Part shown: positions 44,305-55,722 of the stretch, one piece after another
Numbering within the stretch: the stretch's first letter is position 1
Layout: each line of letters begins with the position of its first letter
DNA from: Prostheceraeus crozeri
Lineage: Eukaryota; Platyhelminthes; Polycladida; Euryleptidae
Reading direction: 5' to 3'
Assembly (NCBI GenBank): GCA_907163375.1
Contig: CAJQUW010005768.1
Coordinates: 1-64,000, forward strand
Length of the DNA: 64,000 bases
Program-made: the position numbers and the translations under genes
The notes under the pieces: model-generated
Seen by the model: only the letters and a program-made list of their open reading frames with translations
Told to the model about the DNA's origin: nothing
The model's database searches: none

Positions 44305-45023
44305 CTGATTAGAGGCAAAGAAAATAATAATAAACTCATCAGTATTATCTTTAACGCTTTCGATGACTCTAATCATAAGATAGCGTCATTTACAATAGGA
44401 TCATAAATAATCTTGCTCTAAAAGTTGCAGACATTCAAATTACATAGCTATGAACAGAGATTATGCAAAAATTTATGCACACATATTGAAATCGAAACAT
44501 TGGACTATAGGAAATTAACATAAATGAGATGAAAGCGAACCTGGTCTGAGTCCATGGCAGGAACTAGTCACTAGCATGTTCTTTCATGACACACAACGAG
44601 TGCGTGAACCGCTTCGACAAAATGGCCTCAGTGAACTTAACATGTGGTATATCTCCACAATATCCAGCAACAGATAAATAGGACTCGATTCGATCTTGTG
44701 TCCGAAGAAGAGATTGTAACCCCAGAGATGCTTTCATATTGAGTTGCTTTGGTCTTTTGGGCCTCTCACTCTTGTTGCTGCCCACTTGGGACATCGCTCT
44801 TTGAAACTTAGAATAATTGTAATATTGTATTATATTGTATATGTATTATATTGTAATATAAATAAAAATATTGTAAATTTAAGTAATATTCAGAATAATA
44901 CTTAGAATTCCTTCTTTTTATTTAGAATCCTTTTGTAACTGACGTTATCTTATGATAAGAGTCATCGAAAACTCTTAAGATAACACTTATTATTATGAGT
45001 TTATTCTCTTTGCTCAAATTCAG
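44305..45023. mobile_element. TIR element, 719 bp, with ~87-bp TIRs
   Basis: Left 44305-44392 and right 44937-45023 are imperfect reverse complements, for instance tttcgatgactctaatcata against tttcgatgactcttatcata (minus strand), and aggcaaagaaaata near the tip against gagcaaagagaata. Inside is a 76-codon minus-strand frame (44564-44794) with SERPKRPKQLNMKASLG that I do not recognise, and a (TAT)n-rich patch near 44815-44880. Confidence 0.7.
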
Positions 45024-45134
45024 TGGAAGAAAAGGCTGTTATAAAGTTTAGAGAGAGAGATCACTTTATTTCAAAATCACGCAAGTTATTAACAATCAAT
45101 GTTGACAAAATAGCAAAACAGTTCTGCCGGCGTT

Positions 45135-47740
45135 TTATGCAACTTGCCTCAACAAGAATGGGACCGTTTCTAAAATGTGACGTTGCATCGTGTAGAGGAT
45201 GTTTGGATTCATGACATTTAGCAAAAAATCTTCAAAATATTTCAAGCGTCTTCTTAAAAAGTTCTCGAAAGTGTTGGCACACTTACACGTGTTAGGACAG
45301 ATAATATTCTTTGCACGCTTAAAAATCGTGCGGTTGATGCGCTTACAATAATAAGACAGTTCTCCAAAAAGTTGAGTGGCATACAGTAGCACACTTTGTA
45401 TATTTGACATCAACACGATCCATAGTTCGTCATGATTCAGAACAGTCCTCAAAACTCAGCATGTATAAACGGCTATAGCAACGTGTTTCAACATCAGCAA
45501 AATGTGTATTCCAGCTTAAATTCGAATTCCACCAAACTCCCAAAATTTTCAAATTAACCACAATTTCGATGTCAAGGAAAATCTAAAACAATACCCTTCT
45601 TAAGCTCCATTCACACAGGCGACAGCGACACCTTGCGACATTGACGACACCATTCAGATCAACTCGGCGACGCTCTGACGACATTTCGACGGTATTCACG
45701 CGACAAATTAACACAGAATCATTAACGTTTTTTATAAATATCTTATTACTCATTATTGTGTTTTTTTTATTATCACGATGAGCTTCCTTGCATGATCAGC
45801 TTTCAAACGAATACAAATATGGTTCGGTTATCAACTGTATTTTAGTTGATATTTTGTGAATCAATTACTCGTCAGTAACCGATCCTTTTTACCAAGCATG
45901 CTTAGTTATTGGCGTCAGTTTGAAGAAATTTCATTGGGTTAAAGATGGTGTGAGGTCATACCCTTGCTTTAATTTGATAGCTACTACAAGCTGTCACAAA
46001 ATGAAATATGAACAATGATGACAACTTGCGCTCAGTTTCCAATGCAGCTGTTTGTCACACAAAATTTCTGCATGCACAAATCGATAGAGATTATCAAAAA
46101 GTGATGAGTTCGCTTTCACAGCAGATGAGACGGCTTGTCATATTTATTTTAATCACATTCATTCTCAATAACATCCCTTTCAACTCACATCAAGGTTTAC
46201 AGTAATTCAATCCCAATAATACAATCGTGAAGCAAGTAAACAATGAGATGCATTAATTAGGTATGTCATCAAAAGTTGGAATAACCACTACCCATCCCAT
46301 GAATTTATCTCCACACATTTCCTTGTCATGTTTGATATCAAATTGAAGCAAATGTTTTTCTCTACACAAATATTCAGGTATCGCAAGCTCAAAACGAAAA
46401 GCAAATGATTTTGTTTTCGTTCTGACTACCAACCATTACACATTTTTGTGTTCCTGCACAGAAAGCTATGATCCTAAATCATTTGTCAAGTCATTCTCGT
46501 CTCAGCCACCTGCAGATGTACGGGGCAAACCAGCGATTTCACGCGACATGACAAATTTTGGAGCTCCTATCTCTAACATAGGTCGCCGAGAATTTCAGAA
46601 CATTTTTCTGAGCGAGGAGCGTGTCGTCGAATGTCGCGTTCATGTCGCGTGGTCTATGTGAACGCGCAGGCAGGTTTACATATAATCTTGAAATAACTAC
46701 TGCAATTGACTGCAATTGACTGCAATGATTGACAGTGTCGCTACCGTGTCGTGTCGCCTGTCTGAATGGAGCTTTACAAAACATAATAGCTTTGGTTTTA
46801 TCACAATTAAACTTAAAATGATTGATATCAGCCCAGCTTTTCAGATGACAATATTCAGATTTAACAACTTGTATCGATTCTTGTACCGAACACATCTTTA
46901 TTGGAAAAATCCCACAAATATCATCAGCATATTGCGTTATATGTATGATATCAATCCGTATCATACAAGGTCCTCAAATCGTGACAATAAACAGCAAATA
47001 AAAATGGACCCGAAAGTGAACCTTGAGGAGCCCCACTTGACATCGGTAGAGATGAGGTGAATGATTTACCAAGCTTGACATTTTGAAATCTGCTGCTTAA
47101 GCATGACTCAATCAAAACAAGGAGAAGACGTAGATGCACTAGTTTACTCAACAAGGTTTCGTTACACAATGTATCAAATGCCTTCGAAAAATCGTGGTTT
47201 ATCATAATACAAGCTAAAATTCTAAAAAATTTGTAACAGCGTCATGGATGGGAATGAGGCAACATGTCGTGTTAGACAAACGTTTGTAAGCATATTGAAA
47301 TGGCGGAAAAGAATCACAGATCATTTGACGAATATTACTGAGGACAGGAAGTTTGGCAGGAATGCTCAACAAGGAAATAGGTTTCATTTGCTGAATGCCA
47401 GCATTTGACCGGAGTATCCGAACAATACTTAAAAATGTCTGGCACTTTTCTATGCGTTGCGCATGTATTGATGATATGACACAGAGACTCAGATATAAAA
47501 GGAGCTGCTAACTTATACGGTTGGAGATACCATCTGAACCAGTGGCTTTAGAAATAGAAAGATGTTCTAAAAACATGAAAACATGATATGGCTCAGAAAG
47601 CGGACACAATCATCGTCACTCTCGGGACACACAAAATCCTGTATGGCTGTGAAAACTTTTACAAAGTGTTCATTTATTGCATTTGCGGCGTCTTTTTCAC
47701 TTGGTTCCTTCACACTCGGATCCTTCACACTCGGGTCAGT
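45135..47740 (-). pseudogene. LINE reverse transcriptase, split by a MITE
   Basis: Read on the minus strand: a linker AANAINEHFVKVFT (about 47700), a decayed palm region, DFSKAFDTLCNETLLSKL (about 47190), SGAPQGSLSGPFLFAVYCHD (about 47010), the catalytic QYADDIC (about 46930), and KSWADINHFKFNCDKTKAIM (about 46850). The MITE interrupts at 46772. The C-terminal region resumes below 45604 with IQSVLLYATQLFGELSYY and ends near 45135. Motif order is that of CR1/Jockey-type non-LTR RTs. Frameshifts and stops show it is dead. Confidence 0.8.
45604..46772. mobile_element. TTAA-flanked non-autonomous DNA transposon
   Basis: 1169 bp with termini gctccattcacacaggcgac (left) and gctccattcagacaggcgac (right, minus strand), flanked by ttaa (45600-45603) and ttta (46773-46776). 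TTAA targets occur in piggyBac and Kolobok families; the termini do not let me choose. No transposase inside. Subterminal DNA is rich in gcgac/gtcgc repeats. It lies inside the LINE and splits it. Confidence 0.8.
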
Positions 47741-47995
47741 GCGCGACCCAGTTGAGACCCGCTTAGCGGAGGCTAGACATATTAAACATCTCTCTCCTAG
47801 CATCAATCGCAAGTTAGAAATGACGAACTTCTGAACACTGAATCTTGTTCCTTGATATTTATATATAAGCAGGCATCGTTTGGCTCATTTTATCGTTACC
47901 TCCCCGGAAGACGGACGAACGCTCGAAACGTTTGGACCGTGTATGTATCGCTTTTACTAACAAACCTGCTAAAATAAAGGAGTGGACATTCACGC
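47740..47995 (+). mobile_element. PLE 3' end fragment
   Basis: The plus-strand frame to a stop at 47834 ends RLAEARHIKHLSPSINRKLE, the pattern of the C-terminus of a PLE GIY-YIG domain (R..EA..I......P..N). It is followed by ggacgaacgctcgaaacgtt and, about 50 bp on, an aaaataaagga signal, as in PLE termini. The hammerhead core is not intact here. Confidence 0.5.
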
Positions 47996-49646
47996 ACTGG
48001 TTTACGTTTTTTCATTACACAATGAAAGGCCTCCTGTTAACAGCAATTCTGTAAGATTTTTTAATAAAACATCGAATAAATGATTAAAGGAATATCGGTG
48101 ATCGCGGTGCGACGTGTGCGACGCGAATATGCGATGAGTCTGACGCGAAACGCGAAAAATTGAAGTTTTCGCGATTTGGAACTCCGAAAGTTCGCGCTGA
48201 GATTTCATTGCCAAGTTTTTCTAAATACCATCAGGCAAATGCTTTAAATTACGGATCAAGTTTTTTGTGAGTTCAGTGCCTTACAACGTTTCCAAAGTTG
48301 CGTAGATTTGCCTAAATTTGTTCGGAAGCGCGGTTTTTGAATTGCTCCGCGGAATTTTCAGCTGGCACTTTGAATCTATTTTTCTTTTTCAGTCATGATT
48401 GTTTACCATAGAAATGCAGTTTCTATAAAGAATATGCTGATCTTTTTGCTTTATTCTATTTTAATTCAAAACCACAAAATCAAAAATTGTCAAGTCATTC
48501 GCTTGATTTGCTCTCTTTTTAATAGATAGAAAGTAAATGCGCGTTCTTGAGTTTATACATTTTGAAAGATTTTTTTGAGTCTTCTTCACTTCTTTCAGAG
48601 GCTCGTTTTGGTAGTCTTTCGTATTTGCAAGTCCACCCTATGCCATAAATAACGAGGCTGTTGAAACGGTGGTCCGCGAATATCATGCGAACTATCTTCT
48701 TAAGTTAGTCGGTCAGACAGAGTTTTTCTACAGTTTTTCAAGGAAAGTCTGGTTCCGCTTGACTTGATGAAATGTCTATATTGTAGTAGCTGAGGATCTC
48801 ACTCCCAAATTTTGGAACTGTAAATTAATGTCTTTATTTCGATAAGTAAGCAATTACACGCGATGTGTCTATTGAAATCATTTGAAATATGAAAGCATAA
48901 TTTGGAAACATTATTATATCTTCGTTATTTAGAGCTTAAGATCCTACGTAAACCGAACTGAATGATAGTTGTAGATTTACTGAAGTTGCCTTGAAAATTG
49001 TGATAATTCAAAATTGAATGATTGTATGCACATTCAGGCAACCTCAATGTTGGATGAAATTTTTTTTAGGACGTGACGTCGTTGTATGTCTTTAGATGAA
49101 TATACCATCTGAGTGGTTGTGATCTGATCTTCAAGATGCATTATGATAAATGATGATTTTTGAATATCTGCCCATTACTTGCAATTTTAACATTGCTACA
49201 TAACGTTTTTGAGGTCAAAATGTTAGATTGGGGAAATGAAATTTAAGGCAAAACATTGACGAGTGGGCCTACAAGTGCTTTCAGAAATGTATTTGCACTT
49301 TTTGATATCAATGTGAATCCTAGTAGTTTGACATACTCGAAACTGTTCAATCGTTCATTTCTACCAAAAATCCTTGTGACATAAACATCATGATATCCAA
49401 TATTATGAGCATTAACTGCGATTATCAATTATCCATCGTGATCCATCAATCAATGCTCATCTCAACATTGCTCTCGAAGAATTGCTGCTTCGCCTCCGTA
49501 GCATTATTGCAACAGTCATTGTTAGCATATAAATTGAAATAATTGTACAGAGTCAAAAGTAACCGGGCAATCAGAACTTTGTAAATCATGTTGATAAGAT
49601 GTATAATTGCAAAGTAAAACAAAATTAAGTATTTTCTTTAGAGCAG
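47996..49646. other. No gene; CG-rich patch at 48100-48200
   Basis: Mostly AT-rich. A patch with gcgacgtgtgcgacgcg and acgcgaaacgcgaaa near 48110-48160 stands out in CpG content. No function is evident. Confidence 0.4.
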
Positions 49647-49931
49647 ATGTTCGAACTACAGACCGCCTTCAGTGCTCTTCGATGTTCTTTGAATGACAGA
49701 GTCACACTCTCGCCGACACAAGACTTCATTGATCATTGTACCAGAATTCACCTTACGTCGGTCAGTGTTGGAAAAAGTTGGTTAGTGTGTGATCAGGGAA
49801 ATGATGATGATTCACCATACGATGATGATAGCCACATCATCTCAATTATTGGTCACTCGAAATTGATTCCACCTGCCGAAGGACAAGGTCCGAAAGCTAG
49901 CGTTAAATCTTCTTCGAGCCCATCAAAGTGA
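49647..49931 (+). other. Possible exon, unrecognised
   Basis: A 94-codon frame preceded at once by the acceptor-like ttttctttagag. It encodes an acidic stretch NDDDSPYDDDSH and a Ser-rich end KASVKSSSSPSK before TGA. The coding-like composition and splice-like 5' border make a terminal exon possible, but no family is recognised. Confidence 0.2.
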
Positions 49932-50049
49932 TTATTCTCCCAATATATCACACTGGGCAGGAAATCGCTGCTGAGCATTGCACCGTAACTATGCGAGTCG
50001 CACTTGCTACAAAAGATAACGGTCTTGTCAAGTTTAAAGCGCAGATTCC

Positions 50050-50580
50050 AACATAAACTGTGACACTAATGGCGTTTGATTCTGGATAATTTGATTGAGG
50101 ATGTTGACGTGTTCAGTAAACAGAATTATTGCGTTGACCTACCCGTTAAACTTGAAAGTTGCATCGTCACCCCAAATGATCTTTCGTGAACATAGCATCC
50201 GCATAGCCGCACTGCGGAAAGATCTACAAGAAAATCAAGCAAGGGTTATTATCATCTTCATTCAATGAGTGGAGCAAGTGCGGATAAGAATGTTTCATAT
50301 GAGCATCATATAAAAGTTTTGCCATTGGAAGTTTGAGAGGTGCCAAGCTCCTGTGAAGCCCGTCTTATACGAGTTCGCATGAAACCATTAATTCTAAACA
50401 CTGAAGGAAATTCGCTTTGGTGATTCTTCCAACAGCTCGATCGAATTTTCCTTGGATATTGTCAGCATTGTATATTGCTCTTCATATCCGCTTTGTGGAA
50501 GGTTTCTACAAAGAAAAGGCGTTCAGAATAGTCAGTCTGGCTATTTGTCTCAGCCATGTTCGACGCAATGTAGACACAAC
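50050..50580 (-). pseudogene. Mariner/Tc1-superfamily-type transposase, decayed
   Basis: On the minus strand the frames read GKFDRAVGRITKANFLQCLE, then SLAPLKLPMAKLLYDAHMKH and SYPHLLHSLNEDD, and then WGDDATFKFNG with VNAIILFTEHVNILNQI (about 50090-50170). The sequence of HTH-like region, 'pYk....h.L...D', and 'D(E/D)ATF.lnG.VN' matches a group of DDE transposases common in arthropods and other invertebrates. Multiple frameshifts are present. Confidence 0.5.
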
Positions 50581-50599
50581 TGTGAAATTCTGACGATCA

Positions 50600-53500
50600 G
50601 GTAAAGGTTGCAGTGACTGCGGAAGGCGCATTCACATGCAATAGTTGTGTAAAGGTAAATATTCTATCAGAAATCGGATCTCTGGTCAATATCAACAGAC
50701 TGCTAGCTTTCAGTGTAATGTCTGGATCATCCATATATGGCATTATCTACCTTTGGCATCAAGACGCGGCAGGCGTCCATGCACACATTATTCCACATGC
50801 GGAAAAATTGCAACAAATATCGAAGTCATCAGCTGTAAGGTGTCCAAAACCTTCTCGGCTGCTGTCTAGGATTCTTCAGCCAATTATAGAATTACTCATT
50901 GCTGGTGTAGGAAGTAAGACTTGGGTCATCTATTCAATTTGCTAAGTGAGTCACTATCATATCAATGCATTCATCGTTTCCTCGATCTGATTTTACCGGT
51001 GCATGTATACTACTATTCAGTATCGAAAGATACATTGCTGTTTTGACCTAGTTCAAAAAATTCTCATGGATCTCAAGTAGGAAAAATGAGTAGTTGCTGC
51101 GATAAGTAACATGAACACTAGAATAATTTGATATTATGTGAATACAGCGATATAAGATGATAATTAGGCAAATATGTCCTCCGAGAAGTTCTGTTCTTAG
51201 CATAAACTTCATACTGGCTATTCTTCCACTTCCCACGAATCCCACCCACGCATAGTTGAATTGATAATCCCATTACTCACTTGCTCACTCACTCGACGGC
51301 GTAGCGGCCTAGCGTCTTCATTTCCCCATATTGCAAACGTTTGTCATGAGGAATGCGATTCAGTGAATCTACCACGAATAGTCAATCCGCAGATGAGTGG
51401 CTGAGGTAGAGATATTGACTTTGGGAACCTGATGATGTACGAACCGTTGTGAGAGTATATATTGCGAAGTGAAGGCATCTGGTATGTACTGTTCCATGAC
51501 TTATCCAATGTGCAAATCATTTGACGCCAATATAATTCATTGCATTGAAAATTTATTTGAATTATGTGCCTGGATATTCTTCGCATGATCATTCAATCTG
51601 CAAGCAATAAACTTCATTTAGAACTTGTTTGATTATTCTAGGAGCACAATTATTTAGGAAGATAGGAGTAAACCTGTATTACTGCATTGTATCTCAGATG
51701 CAACTGATCACATTTCAAATGTAGCCTACAGTTTTCATGATCTGTATCATGTATCAGAAACAAATTGTCACAAAGAAAATTAGTCACATTTATGATACAG
51801 CTGTATTAATGAGTCAGATTATATGATTACAGTTGAATTATTGCTTGACAAGGACATGAAATAAGCATATTTCTTGTGTGAACGTGAAGGAATCCTGCAT
51901 TTCCTTTTTAACAGAATTTCAATTTGCTAAGACTGCTCAACGGCTACGAGATAGATTTTTGAGATTCTCACCTCCACCCTCACTCAAAATCGATTCCTTA
52001 ATGACTTGATTCCTCCCCCTCTCAATTCATCATCACTCATATTTTTTAAGAAGATGTCGGCGGTTTCTGTCTCTAGTCATGTTTTTTCTTGATCAGTGGT
52101 TGAGTTTCCAAAGGAACCAGAAAGTTTGTTTCTCTGACTTTCCGCTTCCTTCACCTGCTTCTTGAAGGGTAAGCGCGCGTTGTCTAAGCGTAAAATGTAC
52201 GTGAATAGGAACTGAGACATTAGAATCGCCTTCTTTCATGACTCTTGTACACGTCTTGCGTATTTCCTGTGATATATGATCTTACCGTCTGATCATGCAC
52301 GACTAATTGCGTTTAATTTTCTTCGAAAATCAAGATCTAAAAATAGTTTGGCCATTAATGGGTCAAACTACGGCTTGTGGGAGACTTTATCTACCTCTCC
52401 TTTTTGTAGGTATTCTCTTTTCGGAATTGCTTTTTCCGAGTAGCAAATTTTATTGGGTGAAGAATATCCTATCACCGGTATTAACCAGGTATATATTTGT
52501 TGATTGGTCGACAGAAAGACGGAGGTATCACTTCGTTGCATCAAAGAAAACGGTTATTCAGAATCAATTTACTAGAGATTATTTGATTTCATAACATATG
52601 TAGATCGAACCTGACCACCAACCTGCTGTGCATATATTTACATCTAAACCTTTCCCTCTTCTAGCTAGACAAAGCAACAGGATCGATTTGACATGGAAAC
52701 TTTCATCGGATCAGTGGTGTGGTGTGATCTAGATCCGATCCGGTTGGATATCTAATTTAATTCAATCCTGTGATGTTATCAACTAAAGCCTGTTTCACTT
52801 CTCTGTAACTTCGGTGATTCATCACCCATCATGCTATAAACTTATTTTATGAAGCAGGTGGTGCGGTACTCACTTACTTCCTCCTTTCCTAAGATACTTC
52901 TAGAGTGACTCATTAGTTCTTCAGTAAACTATTTGGATGATCCTATTTTGAAACCTATTTAGTCAATATTTGTGAGTGACGCACTTGAAAAAGTGTCACC
53001 CTGGAAACTAAACGTTTTTTGTTTTCTCCATTAGCATGATATCGTTATCTGTAATTATTATATTTATTTCTACAAGCGTTATATATCATCTCTACGAGAG
53101 AAAATCCTCCATTGTCAGACATTGTGACTTAGTGGAGAGGAGGATAACCTTTGGTGATAGGAAACAAAACCAAATCTTTCGGTTAATTGTGATGCATTTC
53201 GACCATGTACTAGGCCATGATCACGCAGAATGAATTCACATAGGAAACCTGTGAATTGCGATTTACAGTGAATCAAAAGCGCTACATTATCATGGACGCG
53301 GGTAAGATTTAAATTGTAAGCGTTCGCTGCATTACAGTAGGATATCAATTTCAAACAGTATCAGGTGGAATTTGTCATGTGACACTGCTGATGGAACATT
53401 TCTGCAGCATAAAATGTTTCTTTGACTTAACTCGATGGTCTTATGGACCATATGGGTATATTCTGTTGAAATAAAATCTACGCTCATGACTGATTCTTGT

Positions 53501-55480
53501 AGTCATCATAATCAACCATATTCAATCGAATATGGTTGAAACACAGCTACTGTTTCAATCTTTCAATCTTGCAATAAGCATACTTACAAATAAATCCAAA
53601 CCGTTAGACTTCTGTGTACAAAATATATGAGGGAGTTTGAAAACAATGTCACAACTTAAATGCAAATCCGGTGCAGTCGCTCTTTCATTTTGATGTTTTC
53701 TCTGTTTATAAAGCGGAGATGCAATACAGAGGCGTGCAATATCAAGAACTTGACATAACAGGCCAATCACTAACTCAGAGAGCATTTTCAATACTCCTTA
53801 AAATAGTGCATTCCTGCGATGCGTGGGAACTCCCACAGGATTCCCATTGGGATTCTCTGTGGTGCGGGAATGAAAAATCGCCTCCAACTCTACCTCTGGC
53901 AAAAAGAAATGCTTTGAATGTTGAGTGAGACCTCTTCCTTTTAAACGCGATGAAATTTCTTTTGGATTGTACCGTTGGGGTGCGCACTAAAAAGTGCGGT
54001 AATTATTTGGAAATGACTCATAGTCAACTTATTTATTAGTCAGTGATAGAAAAATCATGGGTAAAACACTCTCAGTGTCAACTTTTTCAGTGTTGTCATT
54101 CTTTGAACGCTGTAGAAAATTTACTGTCAATGTTAAATCATCTGCTACGTCTTTCATACTATCAGGATGTACCATGTCATCGATTGGTATTGCAGGAGAC
54201 TGATAAAGAATTTCAATTTTTACTCTTTAGTACAATTCGCATTCTAGAATTACTAATCATCCTCGAGGTGTAAACTCAACACGCTGTGCGTCGCAATTCT
54301 GTACAATGCGGCTCCACTGTCTTCATTTTTTAAATGGCATTTGCTTTTGATTAAAAGATGTCGAGTTTTTATTTTTTATGATATTTAGTTATTTTTTGCA
54401 TTTTCAAAAATGCTGATTATTTATTGTTCTCTAGATGATTGATAAATATATTGTCTACGTGTTAGCATACTTCTGAATTCATGTTCTCCTCTTCTTACTC
54501 ATTAGTTAGTATTCCACCTGGTCACGGTTGCTAGTCAATCGCGATGTTATGTACAGTGATATCCATTAATGTGTTAGTGTGTGAAATGGGATAATATAAG
54601 AAAATCAATGAAAGCTTGTCAATAGAACGAATGAGTGACGCGCTTTCCTGTCATCAATGTCCATTGCAGTTATGTAGGTACTTGGATGCTGGAGATCACG
54701 TGTAAGGGAACTGATTACTGGTATATACTTCAGTAAAAGTGTTATCGCATAATTTGCTTAATTTTTAAATCAAGCAGCATGATTCTACATTGTTTGGAAC
54801 AATAATCGTAATTGCATTGATTTTACAAAACAATGCAATGCGTAAAATACAATTTATGCGCAGATTTTTCAACGAGGAAACGAGGAGTCGTTTGCTTTAT
54901 GACTATCACGGTCGATTTCCCAGGAGAACATAAAATGAATTCATCAACAGTTTGTTGAAATGTATACAACTTGTTGTGGTGCTTCATAGTTATTACCCAA
55001 TCTAAAAAGTAAAGGCAGCGCGCTGGTATGACTAACATGAAAAATTATAAATGTCGGTGATAAAGTCAAAAAGAATTTCGTCACTCATTTGATGCTATGA
55101 ATATTCGTCAATTAATCAGGCATTAGGTGATGAATATAGCTCAACTAGTGTAAACAATGTTCGTCCTATCATAGCTTCAGTATGATAGGGAGTAGCACTA
55201 GTAGGAACTATAGTTATCTCCTACTTTTTTTGAAGCTTCATTTAGTATGTTTTTACTATCTCACTATTTTTTCAATTTTTTCATTCATTTTGTAGTGTAT
55301 TAGAATGACAACAGATTTATTGTGACAATAGATTGAACAGCAATAAATTTAGTTTCGATATATCATCGAAAACCATTCACGGTAATTTTCAATTCTATGA
55401 ATCACATTCAACCGCAAATAGGAGGGATTTCTCACTCTTTGTAATGATAAAATGTTTGTGTGAAATTCTTGAAGAAAGTC
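50600..55480. other. No recognisable gene; small perfect hairpin at 53512
   Basis: About 4.9 kb of AT-rich DNA with only short, motif-free frames. A perfect 11-bp hairpin caaccatattc / gaatatggttg lies at 53512-53537. Near 53813-53873 short inverted segments (tgcgggaat, attcctgcg) suggest a decayed small MITE. Confidence 0.4.
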
Positions 55481-55722
55481 GCTCATAATCCTGTCTCCCA
55501 TCCTCTCGTACCTTTTTCATGTACCGCAAACCCCTTGATTCTCTAAGACACACCCGTCGACTCATACCACCTCGTCAAATTCGCCAATTGTATTATAACA
55601 ATATAATTGTTCGCTTCTCCTCGCTGATCTGATTATTTTGTTCTTCTCTGTATGGTTTGAAAATTTCTGTTGTAACCTAGTACCGCTCTGTATTAGGAAA
55701 TAAAGTTGATTATTATTATTAA
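55480..55722 (+). mobile_element. LINE or SINE 3' tail
   Basis: A less AT-rich stretch ends in aataaagttgattattatta. The combination of AATAAA-like sequence and a short (ATT)n tail is typical of 3' ends of non-LTR elements. The element body upstream is not recognisable. Confidence 0.45.
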
